From assembly GCA_012845835.1 (NCBI GenBank), contig JABAKD010000006.1, positions 9,762,692 to 9,826,691 on the forward strand: a stretch of DNA of 64,000 bases, given 5' to 3'. The translations under genes and the position numbers were made by a program. Of this stretch, positions 9,001 through 17,100 are shown one piece after another; position 1 is the first letter of the stretch, and every line of letters starts with the position of its first letter. The stretch is from Undaria pinnatifida (taxonomy: Eukaryota; Sar; Phaeophyceae; Laminariales; Alariaceae). The notes beneath the pieces were generated by a model that saw only the letters and a program-made list of their open reading frames with translations, made no database searches and was not told the DNA's origin.

Positions 9001-11407
9001 AATTCTTGATATGATTCCCCAATCGAATGGTCCGCAACGCTGCGGCGAACAAATCGCATAATGAAGTCTTTTTCAGTGAGGTACGAAGTTACTCGTGGGC
9101 GTGCCTCAGACCCTGCGTTGAGAAAGGGGGCATGCATATCATAACACTATCGTAACATCCCCCCTACCAATAATTTAGCCTTGATATATGGTATATAACG
9201 TATACCCGGCATTAAAAAAATATTGGGTTGAGCAGCCTCGCCCCGCCGAAAAAAGTGAACCAAAAGTGTTCCCCCTTCTTGGCATTCGATCATGGCCATT
9301 TTTACGTGCGCGAAACACCAGGGCCTGTACGCGGGTGTCGTGGCACATTCGTTTCACCAGGGGAGCATGATAATTATCGACGTTTCTCGCCGTAGCTGAA
9401 ATTGATTGACAGACTTCACGCGGTAGACCTTTCGTTTGATCCGCGTTTTGTCATGGTCACGATAGCTCGCTGTCGATCGGTCAATTGAGCCTATTGCCCT
9501 TGCCCTAGCTTCTAGATTAGACATGATGGTGGGGTGCCGACCAGCAACAGGCGTTTGAACTGCCCTTCAATATAAGTCACAGGACGTGTACTCCAGTAAA
9601 ATGTTGACCCACTCAACGACCTGCAACGTGCTAAACACACCGCGACATAAACCGCAATTTCGACGGCTGGTTGTCTATATTAGAACAGGCAGGCTGGAGG
9701 ATGAACGGGATCTCTCACGAAAAGAAGACTCGTTACCTGATCTTGTTTAGGACAGCGCTCTTGGACGGATGACGTCTATGCGTTGTCGCTGACTCGAGTC
9801 GTACCCCGCAAGAGGTCCACAATACGAATGTAAATGAATCTGTCGGAGGGCTGGGCGTTAAAAGTATTTGAGGTTATGAGAATGGATTGTCGAAATGAGA
9901 ATGCCCCCTGTAACCCTTTTAGCCTCACACTCCCGACATGGAGACCAACTACTTGGAGTTAGACTCGGATATTTTTCTGGAATGGAAGTGTGTTAACGTG
10001 CTCACAACCCTAAATCCATCAGACAGGAGGACATTCACGGGCGGCATAATCAACTCCATCCAGAGGGGCCATTCGCCAACTCAAACCGCAAAAAATATTC
10101 TGCCCTGTGTATAGACGGCGGCACTGTGAACATAGCGCATCTTTAAGAAAATCGAAATAAGAAACCATCAAGAATCGCGGGTGAGCGCAAGAATCGCAGG
10201 TGAGCGGCACCTCGCTGTTTCGTCAGCATAGTAGAACGTAGCCGAAAACCAATCACTTTGAGCACCTTTTTCGGAGTATCCGCTATTGCGCAAAATCGAC
10301 AATACATCCGCGAACTCCACACGTCAGCCTTCAGAACAACAATTTCGAACGCCAAGAGCAACGCCGAACCCGCAGAACGTAGGCAAGTCCGCACGACTTG
10401 GGAATTTAACGTTCCCAAAGGTGCTAGAAAGGTCAGCCTTTTGCCCACCTCCTACTATCTTTAAACAACGGAGTAGTCCCCTCCACCTGTGACGTTTATC
10501 CCTACGGAGAAACGGTGGCAATATACGTGTTGCTATTTCCTATATTAGAGTGGTTTTATTGCCAGCGTCTAACACTCCAGAAACGGACCACAACCCGCTT
10601 GCGATTGGTTTAACTCTCCACGTGGGTTAATAAAACGAGACTCACAGAATTTGAGAGTTAATATACCGTAATATGCGCGATCGGGGTATCACACACGGCT
10701 GGCAAATATGAGTTTCGACAAAATCTTCGATTTCACAGCTAGAGTGTATTTTCTTTTTTCGTAGTATATATCACCATCTGTGAGCGATTGTCCAGCCAAG
10801 GAAAAATGATGATTGCTCAGTTTTCTTCTTACATACTTGGGTTGTCTAAGTAAAACAAATACTTAAAGCCTAACGGCTACAGGCCGTCGTAGGTGTTGTC
10901 ATATGAAAGAGTTGATTGCCTTCGAATCTCATCCTACAGCAGTAGAACCAGTTCGTAAGATAATATCCACTGTTCGCTAACTGCCCTTCAACAAAATATC
11001 ACTCGACAACGAATCGGAAGTTGAAGAATGCCGAAACAAACCTGTAGACATTTGATGTATGTCAGTTTTCTAGGCACAAGTAGCACATTCAAGTGTGCGA
11101 TCTGCTGGGGGGCCTCCCCCTTACAAATGTCTCTCAACTGGTCCAAACCTTCTCCAAACGAGATTTTCCAAGCAATGCGATATACTAAACGCATTGTTGT
11201 GATACGGCAACTTATGAAAACTTAAGTCCACCTGCACTTACCACATGCTTCGATGTTTTGAGATACATCGCAGGACCCGTCTGCGATTTGGTCAGGTACG
11301 CAAGACCCTGCTAACGCACCGCTCGTGGCATCAACCTCGCCCCGAAGAAGCACTAGGACAAAGCTTAGGCACAGGAGACCTAAGGAACGAACTCCTCGGC
11401 GCTCCAT
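25..11407 (-). CDS. Gene 1: secreted multi-LNR protein with discoidin-like domain (3' end outside window)
   Basis: Seven exons are read on the minus strand: 11242-11407, 8295-8534, 7644-7880, 6924-7169, 6270-6554, about 698-1102 and about 25-62. The order is signal peptide, half LNR, four exons each completing one LNR and starting the next, then an exon finishing the fifth LNR and entering an F5/8 type C-like domain. LNR (Lin12/Notch) repeats are small Ca2+-binding disulfide modules, and discoidin/CBM32 folds commonly bind sugars. I therefore infer a secreted or wall-anchored protein that may bind wall polysaccharide or act as an adhesion or receptor protein; the function is not shown. All LNR junctions have GT-AG sites in phase 1, and the four internal LNR exons are exact multiples of three (240, 237, 246, 285). 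Introns hold many small DNA transposons. The C-terminus lies off the left edge, so a membrane anchor cannot be judged. Domain identity is motif recognition only. Confidence 0.8.
698..1102 (-). CDS. Gene 1 exon 6: end of last LNR and start of discoidin-like domain
   Basis: The acceptor is ggtgtttacag at 1103. The exon begins Y-D-G-G-D-C-C-E-C-T-C and, after I-D-P-G-S-P-C and an acidic stretch, enters a segment with E-S-R-W-S-C, then I-E-F-V-F-E-D-P-Q-D-I-I-E-V, then Q-V-A-F-Y-K-G-D-E-R-S-R-T-V-E-V. A D-x-x-x-x-R-W-S motif followed by a beta strand and A-x-Y/W-K-G-D-x-R-x is what I recognise from F5/8 type C (discoidin, CBM32-like) domains, including those linked to alginate lyases. The donor is uncertain by 3 nt (exon end 698 or 701); both keep phase 1 and join in frame to exon 7. 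The same frame stays open to a stop near 519, but that extension does not resemble the domain. Confidence 0.65.
1364..1630. mobile_element. Family C MITE, copy 1
   Basis: Termini are AAGGCTACGATAGGGGGGG on the left and CCCCCCTACCGTGGCCTGG on the right, an imperfect inverted repeat. Inside are the subterminal blocks shared by the family: TTTTCACTGGTGTGTTTGAG with CACTCGCACGAGTAG on one side, and ACTCGCGCGAGTGACCCC near the other. It is almost colinear with the reverse complement of the copy at 44527-44812. It has no ORF of note, so it is presumably non-autonomous. It lies in intron 5 of gene 1. Confidence 0.75.
1631..4980. other. Gene 1 intron 5, unassigned part
   Basis: This is intronic sequence on the minus strand. 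I see no LNR motif, splice-bounded exon or recognisable repeat family. The ORFs present on either strand are short (up to about 110 codons), overlap each other and show no motif I know. It may contain decayed transposon sequence that I cannot identify by eye. Confidence 0.5.
4981..5240. mobile_element. Family A MITE, copy 1
   Basis: The left end CGCGTGCTACGATAGAGGTC and right end GCACCCCCATCGTAGCACGC form a terminal inverted repeat. The interior shares blocks with the other copies: ATGACGGCGCTCTCCTTAAC, an AAATCGTCGTAAAATAGGCC block, GATTCTCG, and CCTAGATCGTGGATTTTTCA with ATCCGGCCAGGAGC. It is 260 bp, matching copies at 31921, 58329 and 60207. The overlapping antisense ORF (4766-5245) is an artefact of this element. 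Confidence 0.75.
5241..5526. mobile_element. Family C MITE, copy 2, abutting family A
   Basis: It begins CTCAACGCTACCGTAGGGTG directly after the family A copy and ends CCCCCCTACCGTAGCGTTGG. It has the subterminal GCGCGAGTGACTCTTTACCTCACTG block and the GTCACTCGCGCGAGTGA palindrome near 5450. It sits in intron 5 of gene 1 and is followed without a gap by another family C copy. Confidence 0.7.
5527..5828. mobile_element. Family C MITE, copy 3 (diverged)
   Basis: It carries GGTTGAGCCACCGCCCGACC and GAGTGACTGACTCTGTACGT at the left, CCCTCGCGCGAGTGACCCCTAGCCC at 5754-5779, and a worn right end TCTCTACGGTATCC. A (TATA)n-rich expansion at about 5617-5652 lengthens the centre. The termini are degraded, so exact ends are uncertain. 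Confidence 0.55.
6270..6554 (-). CDS. Gene 1 exon 5: LNR cassette 4 (long linker)
   Basis: This 285 bp phase 1-1 exon has acceptor atgtcag and donor GTGAGA. It has the conserved Y-D-G-G-D-C-C-E-C-T-C-V-S-T and a Cys-rich segment ending R-D-P-Q-C. The linker is the longest of the four and contains imperfect repeats of Ser-Asp-Asp/Ser-Asp-Thr units, such as P-V-S-D-D-H-S-D-T-D and P-S-D-D-P-S-D-T-G-D-T. It closes with S-D-G-V-C-D-S-Q-N-N-N-E-Q-C-G. The linker repeats suggest length change by slippage. Confidence 0.78.
6924..7169 (-). CDS. Gene 1 exon 4: LNR cassette 3 (one Cys lost)
   Basis: This 246 bp phase 1-1 exon has a poly-pyrimidine tract with acceptor ttttttcag and donor GTGCGT. It codes for the same cassette, but where the other gene 1 cassettes have F-T-C-G or V-T-C-G this one reads Y-T-W-G (TGG instead of TGC or TGT), leaving nine Cys and so one probably unpaired. 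The acidic stretch is V-D-D-D-D-V followed by a Ser/Asp/Tyr-rich linker, and the exon closes with S-N-G-V-C-D-N-Y-D-N-N-N-A-I-C-G. No ATG-initiated ORF shows this frame well; it was found by following the conserved motif. Confidence 0.75.
7644..7880 (-). CDS. Gene 1 exon 3: LNR cassette 2
   Basis: This 237 bp phase 1-1 exon has acceptor gtgtcag and donor GTGCGT. It has the same plan as exon 2: Y-D-G-G-D-C-C-E-C-T-C, then H-G-G-F-A-C-V-D-P-S-A-S-C-V-D followed by four more Asp, a variable linker, and G-D-G-D-C-D-V-I-N-N-K-E-G-C-G. Ten Cys are present. Differences from exon 2 are concentrated in the linker between the Asp run and the next Cys. Confidence 0.8.
8295..8534 (-). CDS. Gene 1 exon 2: LNR cassette 1
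   Basis: This 240 bp exon has acceptor ttgattcag and donor GTGCGT, with phase 1 at both ends. It codes for Y-D-G-G-D-C-C-E-C-T-C-V-S-T, a conserved Cys segment ending V-D-P-S-V-S-C, then a run of five Asp, a variable acidic linker, and the opening half of the next LNR (S-D-G-D-C-D-P-G-N-N-N-E-D-C-G). Ten Cys are present. The Asp/Asn pattern is that of the Ca2+ site in LNR domains. The exon boundary, rather than the domain boundary, defines the repeating unit. Confidence 0.8.
8535..11241. other. Gene 1 intron 1
   Basis: This is a 2.7 kb intron on the minus strand between the signal-peptide exon and the first LNR cassette. I searched it for the Y-D-G-G-D-C-C motif on both strands and found none. 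At about 8915-9170 there is a decayed family C-like stretch (GAGGTACGAAGTTACTCGTG and ATCGTAACATCCCCCCTA), and a family E end lies at 10660-10760. The rest shows nothing I can name. Confidence 0.5.
10660..10760 (+). repeat. Family E terminal fragment
   Basis: It contains ATGCGCGATCGGGGTATCAC, then CGGCTGGCAAATATGAGTTT, CGACAAAATCTTCGATTTCA and CAGCTAGAGTGTATTTT. This is the diagnostic right end of family E, whose best copies read CAGCTTGCAAAGATGAGTTT then CGACAAAATCTTCGATCTCA then CAGCTGGAGTGTATTTT. Only about 100 bp remain. Confidence 0.7.
11242..11407 (-). CDS. Gene 1 exon 1: signal peptide and first half LNR
   Basis: The chosen ATG at 11407 gives a start M-E-R-R-G-V, a hydrophobic core (SLGLLCLSFVLVLL) and a plausible cleavage region before the first Cys, which is a typical secretory signal peptide. 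It is followed by the first half of an LNR, A-D-G-S-C-D...N-I-E-A-C-G. The exon ends with the first base of the Gly codon and the strong donor GTAAGT. A second in-frame ATG at 11428, directly after an in-frame TGA, would add seven residues; I prefer the inner one because it places the hydrophobic core in the usual position. Gene 2 has the same exon layout. Confidence 0.8.
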
Positions 11408-11428
11408 AGGCCAGGTATAGCTGGTCAT

Positions 11429-12500
11429 TCAGCAGATCACAGCGTAGACTGCTCCTCACTGTTGATTCCTGTATAATCTGCCGGTCAAGAAAAAAAAAAC
11501 AGGACAGCCAAAATATGGAACAGAACTAAAGTGTCCGAAACGTTAAGGACAAGCAGATGCATGTCGAGCACGGCACGTTGCAAACACGCAATATGTCTTG
11601 ACTCAAGCTGGGGTAACGGCTTCTAGTGAGGGCGTATGGGGCTCCTCGCGTTACGGACTCTCTACCTTGCCCATGTACGGACCAGCACACCCAAATGAAA
11701 AATACCGTGGCCAAGAAGCAAATCGAGTACTACTATAATAGTAAAGCGTCAAAGAAATACTGAAAATTGGGTAGTTGCTTACTTCAAGAACCCCACGAGA
11801 CGCGACCACGCTACCTCAAAGTGGGTACCCTCGTTGTTGCACACACATGTTTATTCTTTGTGGTAACGTTATACGAGTAGCTGTTTTTTTCTAGCCCCCC
11901 TCGTTGTCTTTGCATGTGTTTGTCTCATCCCTCTGTCATCTTCGCACCCTTCTTTCCCATCGTCCTTCCCTAGACGTTACTCAGATCCACGGTCACTCAA
12001 CAGGTTCTTATTCCCCCGTCCCCATCACGGTACCTACATTCGTATTTATCTCGAGAGGACTTCGGCCTTTTTGTCCCCTCGTGGACTCGGATTGCATCGT
12101 ATCGCACGTACCCACGCTGCCAATCGCTCTCAGCAGTTGATTATTGTGCTGTTCACGAATTCGTCGTTTTTCGCAGAAAAAAACTCACGTCCGACTACCT
12201 TGAGATTCAAACTCTAACGCCAACCCCAGAGTACGACATTCGATGAAACCCTGCCATCTGTCACCTAGTAGCCACTTGTGACAGGTCGAAGAAAAAGTAA
12301 ATTATTGCCGACTTAGGGTCGCCAGTGTAGAACACTCCGTGTGGTTTCTCATTAAACTGATGATTCCACCAGTCTACACCCGAAAGAATCAGTGCCCGTG
12401 CCGATGCATCCTGGACAGACGCACTACGTGGCAACACTCTACGGGACTGACATGCACTGTTGCAACTACAGCAAGAAAGGTGGTTGGCCACGCAAATTTT
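11429..12500. other. Intergenic sequence upstream of gene 1
   Basis: This holds the presumed 5' flank of gene 1 (minus strand). There is an ATTATACA stretch about 60-70 bp upstream of the ATG that could be TATA-like, but I cannot assign a start site. No coding exon or known repeat is visible in the remainder. Confidence 0.35.
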
Positions 12501-12800
12501 GTTGTTGTTGTTGTTGTTGTTGCTGCTGTTCTCACATTAACTCGCAAAAAGTCCGTGGTCACAGGATGGGCTCCAACAACTCTTGGACCGAGAAATACCC
12601 CAGGAACAATTTAAAAACAAACCAAAGGTGGTGCACGCATATATCACAGCTGACGCAATGCATGCCTCCGCGAGAAACAAATAAAATGTGAAATCGGGAG
12701 TCAGCCTACGATGTGCCAGGTCCATAATGGTTCATACGTCTCACCACTCGCGCCTGGAAAACGGACTATACCGCTTGCCACCCGAGAAAGACTACCACAC
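12500..12800 (-). mobile_element. LINE 3' end fragment with (GTT)n tail
   Basis: A (GTT)n run at 12501-12530 is followed by CTCACATTAACTCGC, then blocks matching the 3' UTR of the LINE at 48928-50090: GTGAAATCGGGAGTCAG, CATGCCTCCGCGAGAAACA, and a CAGGTCCATAATGG stretch. Read on the minus strand this is a LINE 3' end finishing in (AAC)n. Confidence 0.65.
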
Positions 12801-12829
12801 GTACATACAAAACCGTCACATTCATCCCC

Positions 12830-13265
12830 TTAAAGGATATATAATTTCCACGCACAAATTGAGCTGCCCCCCCCCCCACCCCCCCCCCCCCCCCGCGCTC
12901 CCCAACCCCCCCACACACCCCGATTCCCTTTTGATCAAAACTAGATTTACACGACCTTAAAAACTCCGCCCCCTCCCCTTACATGTTATTCGACTCACTG
13001 GATTGACTTGATAAACTGATGCACTTCCTTCCATACCTGTCAGATCCCGTCCCCCCAAGAAACGGGTTTTATATGTTCCGCGCACAGATTGACCAACATC
13101 ACCCTGTTGCCCCTGATAGCTATGCTAACTGTAGTTGCAAGCGGAGTCGCCGACCCTATATCCTTAATAAGGAAACACAACCGGTAACACGCGCGGTCGG
13201 AGTATCACACAGATTCCAAAGATGAGTTTCGACAAAATATTCGATCACACAGCTGGGGTGTATTT
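12830..13265 (+). repeat. Family E element, copy with poly-C tracts
   Basis: The order is the block ATATAATTTCCACGCACAAA then TTGAGCTGCCCC, long poly-C tracts (12867-12915), TTTTGATCAAAACTAG, a TTATTCGACTCACTGGATTG block, TGATAAACTGATGCA, a CAGAAACGGG-like block, TTCCGCGCACAGATTGACC, CCCTGATAGCTATGC, GTCGCCGACCTATATCC, and the terminal CAGCTGGGGTGTATTTAT. No coding capacity is seen. Family E is the most abundant repeat in the window. Confidence 0.7.
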
Positions 13266-13560
13266 ATATTTCTATATTATCACCCTGTTAACCCTGATAG
13301 CTACACTGTAGTTGCAAAGGAAGTCGCCGACCTACAGGACACACAACTCGTAATACGCGCGATCGGAATATCACACACAGCTTGCAGAGATGAGTTTCGA
13401 CAAAATATTCGATCTCACAGCTGGAGTGTATTTTTATTTACATATAAAAGACACACAACCCGTAATACGCGCGATTGGAGTATCTCACACAGCTTGCGGA
13501 GATGAGTTTCGACGAAATCTTCGATCTCACAGCTGGAGTGTATTTTCATTTAAAATATAT
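13266..13560 (+). repeat. Two tandem partial family E right ends
   Basis: Successive truncated copies both end with ATGAGTTTCGACAAAATATT or its variant and CAGCTGGAGTGTATTT (ends near 13440 and 13550). Together with the end at 13265 there are three family E right ends in under 350 bp, which suggests tandem duplication of the terminus or repeated insertion at the same place. Confidence 0.65.
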
Positions 13561-14110
13561 TATAAAAAATGAAAATACAATCCGGCTGTGAGATCGAATA
13601 TTTCGTCGAAAATCATCTTTGCAAGCTGTGTGTGATACTCCGATCGCGCGCATTACGAGTTGTGTGTCCTCATTAAGGATATAGGTCGGCGACTCCCGCT
13701 ACAACTACAGTGTAGCTATCAGGGTCAACAGGGTGATTTTAGTCAGTCTGTGCGCGGAAACTATAAACCCGTTTCTGAGGGGGACAAAATATGACAGCTG
13801 TGGAGGGAAATGTATCCTATATATATTAACCCATCCCAACCCCACCCCCTCGAACACTCCACCCCCTCCCTACTCACTGATTGTACGACTTACCCAAGGA
13901 TATACGTACAAAACTGATGCATTATTTCCAAAACCGTCACATTTATCCCCTCATAATAATGTATAGTGTCCACGCACATATTGAGCTGCCCCACACGCCC
14001 CCCCCCCGCCCAACCCCCCCCTCCAAACCCGCTCGCTTTTGATCAAAACCAGGCCACCACGCCCCTCGAAACTCCCCCCCCCTCCCATCACCAGTTATTC
14101 GACCTACAAG
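13561..14110 (-). repeat. Family E element in inverted orientation
   Basis: It starts TATAAAAAATGAAAATACAA, then GGCTGTGAGATCGAATATTT, and runs through GTGTGATACTCCGATCGCGC, AGGTCGGCGACTCCCGCTAC, CAGGGTCAACAGGGTGATTT, and on to C-rich blocks near 13990-14090. It is the reverse complement of the elements just to its left, so 12830-14110 is a large imperfect palindrome centred near 13562. Confidence 0.7.
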
Positions 14111-14204
14111 ATTCACTTGACAAAATCTATATAAACTAAACATAAAATAACACTCCAGCTGTAAAATCGAATATTTTGTCGATTTAGTCTATATATATTA
14201 TAAA

Positions 14205-14640
14205 TAATACTACACTCCAGCTGTGAGATCGAATATTTTGTCGAAACTCATCTCCGCAAGCTGTGTGAGATACTCCAATCGCGCGTATGACGGGTTGTGT
14301 GTCCTCATTAAGAATATAGGTCGGCGACTCCCCTTGCAACTACAGTGTGTAGCTATCAGGGTCAACAGGGTGGTGTTTAGGCAGTCTGTGCGCGGAAACT
14401 ATAAAACCCGTTCATGAGGGGGACAAAATCTAACAGCTGTAGAGGGAAATGCATCAGTTTATCAATTGAATCCTGTAGGTCGAATAACCGGTGAGGGGAG
14501 GGCGGAGTTTTTACGGACGTGGGGGCCTGATTTTGATCAAAAGGGGGGCGGGAGGGGGGGTGGGGGGATGGGGCAGGTCAATTTGTGCGTGGAAACTACA
14601 TAAATATTTCTTGTGGGGGAGGGGGGGGGCATGTGGCGGG
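14205..14640 (-). repeat. Family E element (minus) with poly-G tracts
   Basis: It begins ACACTCCAGCTGTGAGATCG and follows the whole family order to GAGGGGGACAAAATCTAACA, AAATGCATCAGTTTATCAAT, AGGTCGAATAACCGGTGAGG, a TTTTGATCAAAAGG block, and G-runs up to about 14665. It is one of the more complete copies. Confidence 0.7.
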
Positions 14641-15250
14641 GGGGGCGGGGGCGGGGGGGGAGGGCTTTAGGTCGCGTAGATGTAGGGGTTTGCTATACCC
14701 GTGGTGCTAGGTCTAGGCGGTTGTGCGGGTGGTGGAAAAGGAGGGGGCGTTGGGGGCGGGGGTGGGTGGGGATTGCAGCAGCGGCATGGACGGCTCTGAA
14801 ACGATAACGAGACGATATCCAGGGCGTGGAAGTGTTTTATACTCTGGCGGATTTCGATAGTAGGTGGGACGTTTAAGCAAGAGGAAGCGAGGGGGAAAAA
14901 AAGAAAAATGGCGGACAGGGGGAGGGGGTGTGGGGGAGGGTTTTCAAGAGGTTTAGGTCACATAAAATATAAAAGTCAAGGATTTGGTCGACACTGATGT
15001 TCGCAACATTGCATGTGATCCTCCGATCGCGCGTATTGACCATATATGTAGGGGCTTGCTATACGCGCGGTGCTGGGTCTAGGCGATCGTGCGGGGTGTG
15101 GAGAAGGAGGGGGCGTTGGAGGGGTAGGTGGGATGATTGAGAGCTACGTCATGGATGGCTAGAAAGATAATGACGTGATATCAATTGCTAGAAGGGTTTA
15201 TTACTCTGGCCGATTTCGATTGTAGGTGGGGCGTTTGAACGAACTGGGTG
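14640..15250. repeat. Family H blocks (two copies) with G-rich tracts
   Basis: Two copies of a block containing GATGTAGGGGTTTGCTATAC or a close variant, GTGCTAGGTCTAGGCGG, GGTGGAAAAGGAGGGGGCGT, a GATATC/GATAACG segment and CTCTGGCGGATTTCGAT appear at about 14670-14880 and 15035-15240. The block recurs in reverse at 15760-16240, 37400-37500, 39000-39100 and 41940-42070, usually beside family E, so E and H are probably parts of one larger element. Confidence 0.55.
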
Positions 15251-15254
15251 GGGC

Positions 15255-15435
15255 GCAAAGGGGGGGGAAGATGATATATTACATGTAGTACCTATCACTA
15301 CGTATACTTGTACGCACGTCAGACGCAAGTGAATTGGAAAAAAGAAACAAATACTAGAAAGTAAGAGATAGGAAGGGAAATGAAAAAAAAGGAAATAGAA
15401 ACATGGACAAGAAAAGCAAGAAACGACAACACTGG
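15255..15435 (-). mobile_element. LINE 3' UTR fragment
   Basis: GTACCTATCACTACGTATAC, then GTACGCACGTCAGACGCAAG, then TGAATTGGAAAAAAGAAACA and an A-rich tract of short GAAA/GGAAA units match the 3' UTR of the LINE at 49295-49480 (GTATCTATCACTACGCATAC and onward). Only about 180 bp are left. Confidence 0.6.
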
Positions 15436-15559
15436 GTTGCATACTGCATCGAACCTCAAACCTTCTAGAATAGTAAACATCACCGGGCAGATGATATAAA
15501 CGGGTGTCCTCTTGATATAAAGGGATGTCTTCTTGCTACAATGTTCAGGTTTTTCCCCT

Positions 15560-16240
15560 TTAGGGATTTATAGTTTTCGCGCACACATAAAAATGTCCCG
15601 CCCCCCCACCCCCCTCCCCTCCCCCTCCCCCGATCCCACTTGTTCAAAACCCACCCACCGCTTCTCCCCCCCCCCTCCCTCCCCCGATCCCTCCGCCCCC
15701 CCCCTCCATTTTTTTCCGCCTAGTTTGTTCAAACGCCCCACTTGCAATCGAAATCGACCAGAGTAATAAACACCTCGCTACGTAGTTGATATCACGTCAT
15801 TATCTTTCTGACCATCCATGACGTAGTTTTCATTCTTTCTCCCCCCCCCCTCAACCCCCTCCCCCCCAAACGCTCTCTTTTTCCACCACCGGCACGATCG
15901 GGTAGACCTCGCACCACGCGTATCACAAGCCCCTACATATCTTTGATCTCACAGCCGGAGTCTATTTGAATATTATTTGTGACCTAAGCCTCCTAAAAAT
16001 CCCCCCCCCCCCCCTTTATGCTCTCCCTTGCTCAAACGCCCCACCTAATATCGAAATCCGCCAGATTAAAATCCACTACACGCGCTGGATATCACCTCAT
16101 TATCTGTCTAGATCCATCAATGCCGCTGCTTCCCCGCCCCCCCCCCGCTCCAAACGCCTTCTTCTTACCCACCACCCGCGCCATCACCTAGACCTAGCAC
16201 CACACGTATAACAAACCCCTAGATCTATGCCACCTAAAGC
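15560..16240. repeat. Family E/H debris, C-rich strand
   Basis: It contains TAGTTTTCGCGCACA, poly-C runs, CCAAACGCTCTCTTTTTCCA, CCCCACCTAATATCGAAATC and CACCATC or variants, CTAGACCTAGCACC. These are reverse-complement pieces of the 14640-15250 blocks. Short Pro-rich ORFs here are products of the C-tracts and are not genes. Confidence 0.55.
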
Positions 16241-16945
16241 CCCCCCCTCCCCCCCCCCCCCCCCCCCAACGCCCCCCCCTCCCCCCCCCCACCCCCCCAC
16301 CCCCAACTCCCGCCTCCACCCCCCACCCCCTTCCGCCCCCACCCCCCACCTCCCCAACCCTCTCACCCCATCCTACCCCCACCCCCTTGAACACTCCGCC
16401 CTCTCTCTAGGATATACATCATAAACTGATGAATTCTTTCCAAAACCGTCACATTTATCCCCTCAAAATAATGTATAGTTTCCACGCACAGATTGAGCTG
16501 CCCCACCCGCCCCAACCCCGCCCCAACCCCCCTCCCTATGATAAGCCGGTGCATTATATTTTTTTTCCTAAAAACGTTGTGTTTATAGCCTTAAAGGATT
16601 AATAGCTTTCACGCACATATCCCCCCCCCTCCTCCAACCCCGCTCTCTTTTGATCAAATCCAAGCCCCCAAGTCCTTGAAAAGTCCGCCCTGCCCTAACC
16701 GGTTATTCGACTTCCAAGATTCACTTGATAGACTGATGCATTTTCTACCACAGCTGTCAGAATGTTTCCCCCTCAGAAACGGGTTTTAAAGTTTCCGCGC
16801 ACAGACTGACTATCATAACCCTGTTGACCCTGATAGCTACACTGTAGGTTATAAGGGGAGTCGCCGACCTATATCCTTAATGAGGACACACAACTCGTAA
16901 TACGCGCGATCGAAGTATCACACACAGCTTGCAAAGAGTGTATTA
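16240..16945 (+). repeat. Family E element, long C-rich copy
   Basis: A 150 bp almost pure C/A/T region (16230-16385) leads into CACCCCCTTGAACACTCCGC, a TATACATCATAAACTGATG block, a GTATAGTTTCCACGCACAGA block, ATCAAATCCAAGCCCC, TTATTCGACTTCCAAGATTC, CAGAAACGGGTTTTAAAGTT and the terminal part CACACAGCTTGCAAAG, where it is cut by LINE-derived sequence. Confidence 0.65.
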
Positions 16946-17100
16946 TCATTTTTTTTTTATGAAGAGGAAGTAATGGAAGGAAAAGCAAAATATAGGTCAC
17001 ACTAGCAGACCCTAGGAACTGACTGAAGACCGCATTAGGCTCATCATACAAAGGGTATCAAATTAATCAATGGCACTGGGAGGAGAACGCAACAATTCAA
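16945..17100 (-). mobile_element. LINE 3' UTR fragment
   Basis: It contains GTCACACTAGCAGACCCTAG, GAACTGACTGAAGACCGCAT and AGGGTATCAAATTAATCAAT with GGGAGGAGAACGCAA. The same order occurs on the minus strand of the LINE at 49530-49630 (CATACTAGCAGACCCTAGGA) and, reversed, at 36290-36400. Confidence 0.6.
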
